DNA of 43,719 nucleotides, from NCBI GenBank assembly GCA_946541595.1, contig CAMNJU010000004.1:1-43719 (forward strand). The letters are read 5' to 3'. The notes beneath the pieces were generated by a model. It worked only from the letters and a program-made list of their open reading frames with translations, did no database searches and had not been told where the DNA came from. Below are positions 26,139-34,900 of this stretch, one piece after another. The position numbers were made by a program, and so were the translations under genes. This DNA is from an uncultured Planctomycetales bacterium. GTDB taxonomy: Bacteria; Planctomycetota; Planctomycetia; Pirellulales; Thermoguttaceae. How positions within the stretch are numbered: position 1 is the first letter of the stretch; every line of letters begins with the position of its first letter.

Positions 26139-26182
26139 CGCGCGTTCCGCGGCGACGCGGGGATCATAGGATTGGATCATAC

Positions 26183-27526
26183 ATGTTTAAACGAATTTTA
26201 ATCGCCAACCGCGGTGAAATCGCGCTGCGCGTTATTCGCGCATGCCGCGAACTCGGCGTCGAGTCGGTAGTCGCGTTCAGCGAGGCGGACCGCGACGCGC
26301 GTTACGTCCAACTCGCCGACAGAGCCGTCTGCATTGGGCCCGCAAGGTCCGATCAGAGCTATCTCAAAGTCGACCGTATTATCAGCGCGGCCGAAGTCGC
26401 CGACGTCGACGCGATCCATCCGGGTTACGGTTTCCTTTCCGAAAACTCCCATTTCGCGGAAAAATGCCGCGATTCCGGCTACGAATTTATCGGGCCGACG
26501 GTCGAGGCGATGGAGCGGCTCGGCGATAAGAACGCCGCGCGCGCTATGGCGAAAGAGTGCGGCGTGCCGATCGTGCCCGGCAGCGACGGTCTGATCGAGT
26601 CCGAATCGCAGGCGCTTGCGTGCGCGCGTAAGATCGGGTATCCCGTCCTCGTTAAGGCGTCGGCCGGAGGCGGGGGCCGCGGCATCCGTCAGGCGAACGA
26701 CGACCGTCAGCTTCGCCGCGCGCTGCAGGAGGCGTCTCGGGAAGCGGCGACCGCGTTTGGCGTTGCCGACGTATATATCGAGAAATTCATAGAGAATCCG
26801 CGCCACGTCGAGGCGCAGCTCCTGGCCGACAACTACGGGAACGCGATCCACCTTGGGGAGCGCGACTGCTCGATTCAGCGTCGGCGTCAGAAGCTCGTCG
26901 AACTCACGCCCGCGCCCGCGATGACGCTTGAAAAGCGAAAGGCGCTCTGCGAGTCCGCCGTCCGCATCGCGAAAGCGGCCGGATATACGAACGCGGGCAC
27001 CGTCGAATTCATCGTCGATTCGAAGGGGGATTTCTACTTCATCGAGATGAACGCGCGTATTCAGGTCGAGCATCCGGTTACGGAAATGGCGACCGGAGTC
27101 GATCTCATTCAGCAGCAGATTCGAATCGCGTCGGGCGAGAAACTCGAAATCCGCCAAGAAGACGTCGTTCACCGCGGGTTCGCCATGGAATGCCGGATTA
27201 ACGCCGAAGACGCCGAGCATAATTTCCGTCCTTCGCCGGGCAAAATCGAGCTCCTCGTTCCGCCCGGCGGGTTCGGCGTCCGGTTCGATTCCCACGCGTA
27301 TTCGGGCTACTCGGTCAGTCCTTATTACGACTCCATGATCGGCAAGCTCATCGTCCAGCGCGCGACGCGCGAAGAGGGCGTCGCGACCATGATCCGCGCG
27401 CTTGAGGAATTGGAAGTCAAAGGCGTCAAGACGTCGGTTCCGCTCCTGCTCAAGATTCTCAAGAGCGAAGAATTCGCGAACGAAGTTCCCGACGTTGGGT
27501 TCCTCGAACGCTGCTTTATGAAATAA
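26183..27526 (+). CDS. accC: biotin carboxylase subunit of acetyl-CoA carboxylase
   Basis: ATP-grasp enzyme that carboxylates the biotin on AccB with bicarbonate. The 447-residue protein has normal length and begins [19 protein letters not shown]. Conserved segments include [13 protein letters not shown], the glycine-rich ATP loop [12 protein letters not shown], and the metal and catalytic regions [15 protein letters not shown] and [16 protein letters not shown]. The C-terminal [16 protein letters not shown] is also typical. It ends the rpmE-to-accC same-strand block. A long perfect inverted repeat follows after 45 bases. Confidence 0.96.
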   Translation: MFKRILIANRGEIALRVIRACRELGVESVVAFSEADRDARYVQLADRAVCIGPARSDQSYLKVDRIISAAEVADVDAIHPGYGFLSENSHFAEKCRDSGYEFIGPTVEAMERLGDKNAARAMAKECGVPIVPGSDGLIESESQALACARKIGYPVLVKASAGGGGRGIRQANDDRQLRRALQEASREAATAFGVADVYIEKFIENPRHVEAQLLADNYGNAIHLGERDCSIQRRRQKLVELTPAPAMTLEKRKALCESAVRIAKAAGYTNAGTVEFIVDSKGDFYFIEMNARIQVEHPVTEMATGVDLIQQQIRIASGEKLEIRQEDVVHRGFAMECRINAEDAEHNFRPSPGKIELLVPPGGFGVRFDSHAYSGYSVSPYYDSMIGKLIVQRATREEGVATMIRALEELEVKGVKTSVPLLLKILKSEEFANEVPDVGFLERCFMK

Positions 27527-27571
27527 CGGCCCTTTGCCGGCTTTTTTGCGCTTTTTGGCGCCGGTTTGTAC

Positions 27572-27616
27572 AAACGCGGAAAACAAAGGAGTTACGTCTT
27601 ATTGTTTTCCGCGTTT
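27572..27616 (+). terminator. 15-base perfect inverted repeat after accC
   Basis: The arms 27572-27586 and 27602-27616 are perfectly complementary with a 15-base loop. No T tract follows beyond the GTTT inside the stem, so a terminator is likely but not canonical. The loop contains AGGAG. Confidence 0.5.
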
Positions 27617-27749
27617 CGTCCTCTTGGGCGCCTAATTTATGACACGCTTCCCAAAATTTTTTGATTTTTTTGTTCTTTTTTTGAATTGGGGTTGTGTGAA
27701 CTGCCGATTTTTCTCATAATCAGTAAGTGACCGTGCGTCAAACGAGGAT

Positions 27750-27875
27750 TTGAAAATCGTAATAAAACAAAAATTGAGAATTTTCGGAAAAACGCTCAAG
27801 TTGAACAAACAAACGGTCGATAAAGTTAGCGAGGTACGCGCGCAGCAGAGCGCGGCTCCGAAGCCCAAGCGGTAA
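27750..27875 (+). CDS. doubtful small basic protein
   Basis: A TTG-started frame of 41 codons whose product begins MKIVIKQKLRIFGKTLKLN and ends AAPKPKR. For: a coherent basic, helix-like composition, and GAGGA just before the start. Against: the SD-to-start spacing is almost nil, the codons are AT-rich with ATA and AGA, and no family is recognised. It could be a real small protein or chance. Confidence 0.2.
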   Translation: MKIVIKQKLRIFGKTLKLNKQTVDKVSEVRAQQSAAPKPKR

Positions 27876-28029
27876 AAAACGAGTCAAGGACGCGTCGCGA
27901 GGGCGGGAACGGATTTCCTGCGTTGACTTTTCAACGTAAAACTAAAACAAAGAATTTCGTCGAGTCAGGCGCGGTTTTCGCAAGTGACGCGAACGTAACT
28001 TCTGGATCGAACTTTCAGGAGAATAAAGA

Positions 28030-28320
28030 ATGACTATTCATGGCGTTAATGGTTTGAACGGCGTTTCCGCTGCCAATCAAGTTTCCAGCGTTAAGCGCAA
28101 CGACGTTTCCGAGAACGCGTCGAAGCCGGTCGCGCGCGACGAGATGGAAATCTCGACCCAGAACCGCGCCGAGGCCGCCGCCAGCGTCTCCTTCGATTCC
28201 GAAGGTATCCGCGTCGATCTCGTCAACCGCGTTCGCGCCGAAATTGCGGCGGGCACGTACTACTCCGACGAGAAATTCGAAAAAGCGCTCGACCGTCTCT
28301 TCGCGTCGTTCGAGTCCTGA
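28030..28320 (+). CDS. flgM: FlgM-like anti-sigma-28 factor
   Basis: A small protein of 96 residues. The C-terminal half matches the sigma-28-binding part of FlgM: VARDEMEISTQNRAEA, then GIRVDLVNRVRAEIAAGTYYSDEKFEKALDRL, where the R..KV..IR..I..GTY pattern is the family hallmark. The N-terminal half is Asn/Ser/Val-rich and disordered, as usual. In flagellated bacteria FlgM holds back the flagellar sigma factor until the hook is finished. The RBS AGGAGAATAAAGA is strong. No other flagellar gene is in the window, so the gene symbol is tentative. Confidence 0.75.
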   Translation: MTIHGVNGLNGVSAANQVSSVKRNDVSENASKPVARDEMEISTQNRAEAAASVSFDSEGIRVDLVNRVRAEIAAGTYYSDEKFEKALDRLFASFES

Positions 28321-28475
28321 AATCGGCGGGAGCGATTCGATCTCCTGCCCGTCCGGGGGCTGCGGTTCTGCGGCTGCGTCGGCTTGAACAGGTAGTTCGC
28401 CGGCGTTTCGCGTAAGGCTGCGCCAATAGAAAGAGACGGGCAGCGAGCGGGATCGGCTTTCCTCTATAAGAACAG

Positions 28476-28527
28476 AGCGCGTTTTGCGAGCCGCTAAGCC
28501 GCGGCGTACGCAAAGCGCGCTTTTTTT
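28476..28527 (+). terminator. terminator after the flgM-like gene
   Basis: Thirteen-base arms (28476-28488 and 28509-28521) pair with one wobble and are followed by seven T. The T tract runs into the stop codon of the convergent minus-strand gene. Confidence 0.8.
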
Positions 28528-29542
28528 ATTTCTTTTCGGCCCGTTCTTTCGCGGCGTCCGACAGGTCGAACGCGACTTCTTTCGACGTCTTGTGCAGTTT
28601 TCGCCAGACGTTGAGTTTCTGCTGTTGATACGCGTAGATCGCTTTCTTTTCCTCCGGAGCGGTTCTTCTTCGGCTTACCCCGTCGTAGAGAATGCCGCCA
28701 AAAGAGTAGTTCTCAGGCGCGTCGAAACGGCCCCAGTAGACAACGCGGCCCTCTTTCGTCGAAATGAAGAAGGTCGGTTCCGTTTCGCCGAGCGTCTTGA
28801 ACGCGTGAATCGTTTCGATTCCGAACTGCCTGACCGCGTCGAACGATTCGAGAAATTCGGCGAACGCGGCCGCTTTAACGGTAAAGTCGCCGTAGGGGCC
28901 GTAGGTTCTCACCGTGGGCAATCGATCCTGCTCCTTGGGGTTTTTGCGAAAATAGGCGTCGTCCATGCTCTCCCCTTCGCCGTCGAGGAGCGTCGGCTGA
29001 GGCGCGGCGGCGGCTCCGCCCTGCGGATCGGGCGGTTCGAAAGAGGTCTCCTGTTCGAGCCGTTTGAGGAATTCGTCTGCCGGAAAGAGCGTTCTCAGAT
29101 CCTGAATCTGTTCGAGCCGACCCGTTTCGTTGGGGTCGACGAACGCGGCCGGCGTCTTGAATTTGAGCGCGACGTCGACCGTCGCCGGGTACGAGACGAC
29201 GATCGATTCGACGCTCGCGACGCGCGGATTATTGGAAAACGCGCGGACGAGACTGTCGACCAAGCCCGGATCAAGCGCGTTGAGACCTTTCGCGCGCTCT
29301 TCCGTGGGGATATATCCGAGCGCCTCTTCGACGAAATTATCGGGAATCCAAGGGGGCGGGTTCCAGACGCGGAAGTTGGCCGCGCTGAGCTGATAGACGC
29401 GTTGACTTAGAATCTGAGGCCGGAAAAAAGACCATAGCGCCCCCGTTAGACCGCAAAGCAGGAGGAAGAGCGCAAGCTGCGCGAAGACGGTTCGCTGCGC
29501 CTGTCCTCCAAAAAAGTATCTAACGGCGTTCCAGATTCTCAC
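28526..29542 (-). CDS. single-span membrane protein, possibly FtsQ/POTRA-like
   Basis: Unassigned protein of 338 residues. The start codon is GTG, supported by CGGAG eight bases upstream. A short cytoplasmic N-terminus is followed by one membrane helix (about residues 19-41) and an extracytoplasmic region. Residues 75-140 (LVDSLVRAFSNNPRVASVESIVVSYPATVDVALKFKTPAAFV) resemble a POTRA/FtsQ-type beta-domain with the V...V.YP..V.V pattern. An Ala/Pro-rich linker and a second mixed domain follow. Topology and this pattern suggest a divisome or envelope role like FtsQ/DivIB, but the match is weak and no division genes are adjacent. Confidence 0.55.
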   Translation of the reverse strand: MRIWNAVRYFFGGQAQRTVFAQLALFLLLCGLTGALWSFFRPQILSQRVYQLSAANFRVWNPPPWIPDNFVEEALGYIPTEERAKGLNALDPGLVDSLVRAFSNNPRVASVESIVVSYPATVDVALKFKTPAAFVDPNETGRLEQIQDLRTLFPADEFLKRLEQETSFEPPDPQGGAAAAPQPTLLDGEGESMDDAYFRKNPKEQDRLPTVRTYGPYGDFTVKAAAFAEFLESFDAVRQFGIETIHAFKTLGETEPTFFISTKEGRVVYWGRFDAPENYSFGGILYDGVSRRRTAPEEKKAIYAYQQQKLNVWRKLHKTSKEVAFDLSDAAKERAEKK

Positions 29543-29600
29543 GAAATTTCTCCGATTCTTTTCAGCCTGTCTTAAAAGGAGATCAATTCGTAAAACGCTC

Positions 29601-29629
29601 TTGTCCCGCTTGGGGAAAAAGAGTACTCT
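29601..29629 (+). promoter_or_regulatory. possible promoter for the 29708 lipoprotein
   Basis: TTGTCC at 29601-29606, a 17-base spacer and TACTCT at 29624-29629. The -10 match is poor. Confidence 0.3.
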
Positions 29630-29707
29630 TAGCGCGGCGGGTCGGCGCGAGCCGCGCGTCAGACCCGCCGACTTGCGTAACCGTACTTTGATTCGAAGGA
29701 GCCGTCA

Positions 29708-30286
29708 ATGACGTCGCGTAATACCGTATCCGCCGACCGTCTTTCACGCCGCGCTTTTGTCGCGGCGGCCTGCGCCGGCATGCTCGCCGCGCCGGCGGGC
29801 TGCGCCCTTTTCAACCGCCCGAAGAAAATCGATCCGTCCGTATTTGAGCCTGCCGTGAACCGCGTTACGAAAGACGCGATTAAGGAACTCAACCGTCATT
29901 CGGAACTCGATCAGGAGAAAAAGACCGATCCGACCGTCTGCTTCCTCGGCGTTAAAGGGGAGAGCGCGGAATCGATCTCCGAGGCCACGCGCGCGGAACT
30001 TCAGGACGGAGAAGGGTATACGCTTCTCAAAAAGGAGGACGTTAAGGAGGCCCTTTCTGACGCCGGCATACGCGCGAACGACGTCTATATTCCTGCGGAA
30101 CGCAAAAAGTTTCTCCGCGAGCTCGGCCGTCCGGTCGACTACTTCCTTGCGGGGTACGTCGAGGACGTCGAAGAGCGCGTCGATCCGAACGACGAGGAGA
30201 GCCAATTGGTTCCTAAGCGCGTCTACCGCTTGGAGCTTCTCTGCCTCGAAACGAATAAGAAATCGGAATTCGTCGCCGATCTGTAA
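29708..30286 (+). CDS. Tat-type lipoprotein, LpoB-like style
   Basis: Predicted lipoprotein of 192 residues. The N-terminus has a twin-arginine motif (SRRAFVAAA) followed by a short hydrophobic stretch and a cysteine in PAGCAL, so export may be via Tat with lipidation. The mature part (AVNRVTKDAIKELNRHSEL, TVCFLGVKGESAESISEATR, YTLLKKEDVKEALSDAGI, VDYFLAGYVEDVEERV) has the layout of LpoB-type penicillin-binding-protein activators: a strand-helix-strand with VCFLGV and a later DYFLAG. This is a resemblance, not a proof. AAGGAG precedes the ATG. The stop lies 15 bases from the convergent miaA stop. Confidence 0.6.
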   Translation: MTSRNTVSADRLSRRAFVAAACAGMLAAPAGCALFNRPKKIDPSVFEPAVNRVTKDAIKELNRHSELDQEKKTDPTVCFLGVKGESAESISEATRAELQDGEGYTLLKKEDVKEALSDAGIRANDVYIPAERKKFLRELGRPVDYFLAGYVEDVEERVDPNDEESQLVPKRVYRLELLCLETNKKSEFVADL

Positions 30287-30301
30287 TCGCTTTCGTTCGG
30301 G

Positions 30302-31282
30302 CTATTCGAGGTATTTTCGAATCTCTCCGCAAATCTCTTCCCGCAGCGCGTCGGCCGACTTTCCGTCGGCGTCGATTCTGCGCGCCCCTTGCGCCGTCAG
30401 GGAACGGAACCACGTTTCCTGACGTTTCGCAAAGTTTCTCGTGAGCCGTTTAATCGTCTCGACCGCCTCGTCCAGCTCCCGCCGCCCGTCCAACACGTCT
30501 TTTAATTCCCGGTATCCGACCGCTTTCGACGCCGTCGGTCCCGGCGGAGGATCGCTCTCGAAGAGCCGCCGCGTCTCCTCTAAAAAGCCGGCGCGCATCA
30601 TTTCGTCGACCCGACGGTTGATACGGTCGTAAAGCTCGTCGCGCTCGCGCGTTAATATAAAGATTCTGCCGGGTTCGAACAGCGGGGGCGCGCTGAACTC
30701 TTTGAGCTGCGCCGACATCGGCTTGCCCGTAAGACGGACGACTTCTATTGCGCGCACGACACGTTTTACGTCGTTCTGATGCAGCCGCAGCGCCGATTCC
30801 GGATCTTCCTCGCGAAGTATGCTCCAGAGCGCGTAAGGCCCTTCTTTTTCCGCGACTCCGCGCAGTTCCTCGCGCAGCCGCGGGTCGGACGCGGGCGCGT
30901 CGAAGACGCCGAACAGCATCGTTTTGAGATAGAGCGGCGTTCCCCCGACAAAGAGCGCGACGGCGCCCCGTTCGCGAATACCGCGCACGGCCTCCGACGC
31001 TTGACGCATATACTCGACGACGGAGAACTGCTCCGACGGATCGACGACGTCGATCATATGATGCGGGACGCCGCCGCGTTCTTCAAGCGTCGGCTTGGCC
31101 GTGCCGACGTCCATCTTGCGATAGACCGCCATCGAGTCGAGCGACACAATTTCCGCGCCCAGCTCGCGCGCAATAGCGACGCCGAGCGCCGTTTTGCCGC
31201 TTGCCGTCGCGCCGGTCAAAAAGAAGGAATCGGCGAACGGAGACGGCGCGCGCCAGGACGCGTCCTGTTTCGTTGTCTGCAT
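30302..31282 (-). CDS. miaA: tRNA dimethylallyltransferase
   Basis: Transfers a dimethylallyl group to A37 of tRNAs reading UNN codons. The 326-residue protein starts at the ATG at 31282, which has AAGGAG six bases upstream; a longer frame to 31420 is rejected. The P-loop is LTGATASGKTAL, followed by the substrate-binding SLDSMAVYRKMDVGTAKPT and HHMIDVVDP segments, then FVGGTPLYLKTML. The C-terminal KAVGYRELKDVLDG and KRLTRNFAKRQETWFR complete the family pattern. Confidence 0.94.
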   Translation of the reverse strand: MQTTKQDASWRAPSPFADSFFLTGATASGKTALGVAIARELGAEIVSLDSMAVYRKMDVGTAKPTLEERGGVPHHMIDVVDPSEQFSVVEYMRQASEAVRGIRERGAVALFVGGTPLYLKTMLFGVFDAPASDPRLREELRGVAEKEGPYALWSILREEDPESALRLHQNDVKRVVRAIEVVRLTGKPMSAQLKEFSAPPLFEPGRIFILTRERDELYDRINRRVDEMMRAGFLEETRRLFESDPPPGPTASKAVGYRELKDVLDGRRELDEAVETIKRLTRNFAKRQETWFRSLTAQGARRIDADGKSADALREEICGEIRKYLE

Positions 31283-31613
31283 GCGTTCTCCTTGGTCGCG
31301 GTTAACTCGTTGTGTTCGCGCTGTGTACGCAACGCGGCGCGCGCCCGGTCCGGCCCTGTTTTTCCGCGGTTTGGCGGCCGTGGGTTTCGACGGTCGAAAT
31401 CGGGACTTTTTTGGCGCCAAAAAGGGCCGTTTTGTCGAAAAAAAACGATATGAAAACGCCGGTTTCGCTTGTCGAAAACGCGCTTTCTGTTATAATTTAT
31501 CCAACGCGGACGGAGGCGTCCGTTTCCGTTGGATTCGGCCTTGTTCACAAGCCGGTTGAAGGCGATTTTTGCGCGCAAAACGCGCCGATCGAACCCGACG
31601 GCAAATCAGTATA
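31283..31613. other. divergent region miaA / DUF721
   Basis: A 331-base gap with no gene. It contains the DUF721 promoter (31469-31496) and a hairpin exactly at the expected transcript start (31501-31532): outer CCAACG/CGTTGG and inner CGGACG/CGTCCG around a GAGG loop. Confidence 0.55.
31469..31496 (+). promoter_or_regulatory. promoter for the DUF721-gyrB run
   Basis: TTGTCG at 31469-31474, a 16-base spacer and a perfect TATAAT at 31491-31496. The predicted leader is about 110 bases and begins with the 31501-31532 hairpin. Confidence 0.6.
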
Positions 31614-32105
31614 ATGAAAAAAACAAGTTCACCCAATAGCCCGGGCGAGTCCGGCCGTTCAAAAAGAACGAATTCGGCGAAAAAAAATCGGGACCCGTTT
31701 GCGCGTCCCCCCCATCCGCTCGGCTACCGCTTTCTGAGCGACGAGCGGCCGATTCGCGCGTCGCGGTTCGGCGCCATTATTCCGTCGGTCATGGCGAAAT
31801 ACGGGCTTGGCCGGAGAATCGGCGTCGAGCGATTTCACGACGCGTGGCGTGGAGCGTTGGAAACCGTCTTTGACGCGCCGGCCGACGAGTTCGCGCCCGA
31901 GCTTGACGGCGGCGCTTCCGACAAGCTGCAGACCTACCTCCAATACGCTCGGCCCGTCTCTTTTCGAAGCGGAACCCTGCGTGTCGAAATCGCCTCGAAC
32001 TTGCTTTATCAGGAATTGCAGTTTTATCTAAGCCAGATACTGCAAGAGATTCGGCGGCGTTTGCCCGACGAAAACATACAGTCGATCAAGTTGATCGTTC
32101 GTTAA
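31614..32105 (+). CDS. DUF721 (DciA-like) protein
   Basis: A 163-residue protein with a disordered basic N-terminus (Ser/Lys/Arg/Pro-rich, about residues 1-45) and a DUF721 domain in the C-terminal 110 residues. The domain has FHDAWRGALETVF, then YARPVSFRSGTLRVEIASNLLYQELQFY and LQEIRRRLPDENIQSIKLIV. In other bacteria DciA of this family helps load the replicative helicase DnaB. Location directly upstream of gyrB is the classical recF-DUF721-gyrB neighbourhood and supports a replication role. The start is uncertain because no clear SD is seen; a TTG at 31569 is an alternative. Confidence 0.78.
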   Translation: MKKTSSPNSPGESGRSKRTNSAKKNRDPFARPPHPLGYRFLSDERPIRASRFGAIIPSVMAKYGLGRRIGVERFHDAWRGALETVFDAPADEFAPELDGGASDKLQTYLQYARPVSFRSGTLRVEIASNLLYQELQFYLSQILQEIRRRLPDENIQSIKLIVR

Positions 32106-32158
32106 CCGCGCGGCCTCGCGCCGGCGCCGTTTTTAACTTTTAGAAGTCAGTGAAGATC

Positions 32159-34792
32159 ATGTCAGAACACGAGTCTAATCCGAACGCGGAACCGAAAGAC
32201 GCGCCCGAACAGTCAGTGGACGAGAACCAGGGGAATCAAACGCCCGAAGAAGCGACGCCGACGGAGCAGAAACTCGAATTTGAAGTCCTCGACGACGGCT
32301 TTCGCGACGAACGCAAGGCGAAAGACGAGTACGTCGAGACCGACTTGGAAGCCCTTTCCGACCTCGAACACGTGCGCAAACGCCCGTCGATGTACATTGG
32401 CGACGTCGCGGCGCAGGGCCTGCATCATCTGGTCAACGAAGTCGTCGACAACTCGCTTGACGAAGCGCTCGCAGGATTCGCGACGGAGATCTCCGTTACA
32501 ATTAACGCAAACGGCTCGGTTACGGTCGAGGACGACGGCCGCGGCATTCCGGTCGGGATTCACCCGGACCTCGGCATTTCGACCCTCGAAGGCGTTATGA
32601 CCAAGTTGAAGTTCGGCGGCAAGTTCAATAAAGGCGCGTATCAGACGTCCGGCGGGCTGCACGGAGTCGGCGTTACGGTCGTCAACTTCCTTTCCGAATG
32701 GTGCAACGTGGAAGTCTGCCGCGACGGCCGCCAGTACTATCAGGAATACGAGCGCGGCGTTCCGCTCGCGCCGGTCGCCGAAGGAATCAAAACGGAAAAG
32801 CACGGGACGAAAACAACCTTTAAGCCCGACCCGGAAATCTTTCCCGAAACGAAATTTTCGTACAGCACCCTCTACAACCGCCTGCGCGACCTTGCCTTCC
32901 TGAACCCGAATATTCAGATCAATTTCCGCGACGAGCGCGACGGGCGCGGCGAGACGTTCCATTCCAAGAATGGCGTCGTCGACTTCGTTCAGTTCCTCAA
33001 TAAGACGTATCAGCCGGTCCACAACGACGTTATCTGCGTCCGAGGCGGCCGCGACAACGTCGCCGTCGAGATCGCGCTCCAGTACACCAACAACGACGCG
33101 GAGACGATTCGCACGTACGTCAACAACGTGCACACGCACGAGGGCGGCTCGCACGTAACCGGATTCCGCACCGCGCTTACGAGCGTGCTGACGAAATACG
33201 GCGTCGAAAAGAACCTCTTCGGCAAGAATGTGCCGGACGGCGAAGATTTCCGCGAAGGGCTCACCGTCGTTATTTCCGTGCGCGTTCCGGAACCGAAGTT
33301 CGAAGGCCAGACGAAAACGAAACTCGGCAACACAGAAGTCGCCGGCATTGTCCAGTCGGTCTTCGCTCCGGCCATGACGGGCTACATGGAGAACGTCAAA
33401 AACAAAGATAGCGCGCGCGAAATTATCAAACGCGCCACACTCGCTCTGGAAGCGCGCGAAGCGGCCAAACGCGCGCGCCAGCTCGTTAAGGACCGTAAGA
33501 ACGTCCTCAACGGGGGCGGCATGCCGGGCAAATTGCGCGACTGCACGAGCCGCGACGTCGATAAGTGCGAGCTCTATCTCGTCGAGGGGAACTCGGCGGG
33601 CGGATCCGCAGAAGGGGGCCGCATTCGCGAATTCCAGGCGATTCTTCCGCTCCGCGGCAAGGTCATTAACGCGTATAAAGCGCAGGACGAGCGCGTTCTT
33701 AAGAACGAGGAAGTACGCAGTATGATCGTCGCGTTCGGCGGCGGGTTCGGCAAAGAGAACAGTATGGACCTGAGCAAGCGCCGCTACGGCAAGATCGTCA
33801 TCATGACGGACGCCGACGTCGACGGTTCGCACATCAGGACCCTGCTCCTGACGTTCTTCTACCGTCAGATGTACGACATGGTCAAGGCGGGGTTCGTCTA
33901 CGTCGCTCAGCCGCCCCTCTTCCGCGTCCGGAAAAAGGGCGGAAAGGGGCCCGCGCGTTACGTCCAGACCGAAGAGGAGATGAAGAGAGAGCTCCTCGAT
34001 ACCGGTATCCAGAACGCCCAGCTCGACCCGCGCGACGGCCGGCTCATTAAAGACGACGATATGATCGCGCTCTGCCGCGTTCTGAGCTCGCTCGAAGAGT
34101 CGATTCAGTCGCTCGAAAAGCGCGGCTTCAGCCTTCGCGAACTGGCTATGCGCCAAGATCCGGAAACGGCGAAGCTGCCCATGTTCCACGTTACCTGGAA
34201 GAAGCAGGAGAACTGGTTCTTCGAACGGCGCGATCTTACCGAATACCTCACGCAAATCGAGCAGGAGACGGGCCAAACGATCGACCAGCTTCAGGGCTCG
34301 ATTTCCGACTCCCTCAATCAGAAATCCGATAAGGTTTTTGAAGAAGGGGACGAAGTCGAATCGAAACTGCGCGTCGTCAATCTCGACGAAGTGCGCTCGG
34401 TGAACCGGCAGCTCGTCGAACTGCGCAAGTTCGGTTTCGAGATCGACTCGCTCTATCCGATTCAGCGGACCGGCGTCGAAGGCGCGCGCTACGCGATTAT
34501 TCGCGGCGAGTCCGAAGTCGGAGTCGAAGATCTGCGTCAGATGCTCGTCGCGATTCGCGAGGCGGGCGAAAAAGGCTGGCAGATTACCCGCTTTAAAGGA
34601 CTGGGCGAAATGGACCCGGAAGAGCTCCGCGAAACAACCCTCGATCCGGTCAACCGGACGCTCGTTCAAGTTACCATGGAAGACGCGGAAGCCGCCGACG
34701 AGCTCTTCCGCATACTCATGGGCGAGCAGGTCGAGCCGCGGCGCGAATTTATTGAGAAATTCGCGCTCGACGTCAAGAATCTCGACGTTTGA
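32159..34792 (+). CDS. gyrB: DNA gyrase subunit B
   Basis: ATPase subunit of gyrase, introducing negative supercoils together with GyrA. The 877-residue protein has the GHKL ATPase motifs NEVVDNSLDEALAG, DDGRGIPVGIHP and GGLHGVGVTVVNFLS. It also has the Toprim motifs YLVEGNSAGGSAEGGR and MTDADVDGSHIRTLLLTFFYRQM, and the C-terminal RFKGLGEMDPEELRETTLDP. The long segment of about 170 residues between the Toprim aspartates and the C-terminal box resembles the insertion of the E. coli type. An acidic extension of about 60 residues precedes the usual start of the fold (LSDLEHVRKRPSMYIG). A GTG three codons earlier (32150) is an alternative start. Confidence 0.96.
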   Translation: MSEHESNPNAEPKDAPEQSVDENQGNQTPEEATPTEQKLEFEVLDDGFRDERKAKDEYVETDLEALSDLEHVRKRPSMYIGDVAAQGLHHLVNEVVDNSLDEALAGFATEISVTINANGSVTVEDDGRGIPVGIHPDLGISTLEGVMTKLKFGGKFNKGAYQTSGGLHGVGVTVVNFLSEWCNVEVCRDGRQYYQEYERGVPLAPVAEGIKTEKHGTKTTFKPDPEIFPETKFSYSTLYNRLRDLAFLNPNIQINFRDERDGRGETFHSKNGVVDFVQFLNKTYQPVHNDVICVRGGRDNVAVEIALQYTNNDAETIRTYVNNVHTHEGGSHVTGFRTALTSVLTKYGVEKNLFGKNVPDGEDFREGLTVVISVRVPEPKFEGQTKTKLGNTEVAGIVQSVFAPAMTGYMENVKNKDSAREIIKRATLALEAREAAKRARQLVKDRKNVLNGGGMPGKLRDCTSRDVDKCELYLVEGNSAGGSAEGGRIREFQAILPLRGKVINAYKAQDERVLKNEEVRSMIVAFGGGFGKENSMDLSKRRYGKIVIMTDADVDGSHIRTLLLTFFYRQMYDMVKAGFVYVAQPPLFRVRKKGGKGPARYVQTEEEMKRELLDTGIQNAQLDPRDGRLIKDDDMIALCRVLSSLEESIQSLEKRGFSLRELAMRQDPETAKLPMFHVTWKKQENWFFERRDLTEYLTQIEQETGQTIDQLQGSISDSLNQKSDKVFEEGDEVESKLRVVNLDEVRSVNRQLVELRKFGFEIDSLYPIQRTGVEGARYAIIRGESEVGVEDLRQMLVAIREAGEKGWQITRFKGLGEMDPEELRETTLDPVNRTLVQVTMEDAEAADELFRILMGEQVEPRREFIEKFALDVKNLDV

Positions 34793-34900
34793 CGTCTTTG
34801 TCGCTTTTACGTCGCGGCGCGAACGAACTTCGCGTCGCGTATCTTTATACAGCGCGTCGTTTGCGCGTTTCACGTTACCCCGATTAAGACGCGGCGTATT

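Larger units (their letters stand above)
27527..28029. other. intergenic region accC / flgM-like
   Basis: A 503-base region, AT-rich between 27640 and 27830. It holds the inverted repeat at 27572-27616, a doubtful small frame at 27750-27875, and TTGACTTTTCAAC (27923-27935), a small palindrome that overlaps a possible -35 box. Confidence 0.5.

Noticed and set aside
26198..27586. A 462-codon antisense frame opposite accC
   Set aside because: Shadow of accC, with no RBS or motif.
27632..27868. Minus-strand frame of 78 codons after accC
   Set aside because: Cys/Phe-rich start followed by a Lys-rich end, no RBS, no motif; probably chance in AT-rich sequence.
32213..34873. An 886-codon antisense frame opposite gyrB
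   Set aside because: It mirrors gyrB codon positions; the product has no family features and gyrB is certain.
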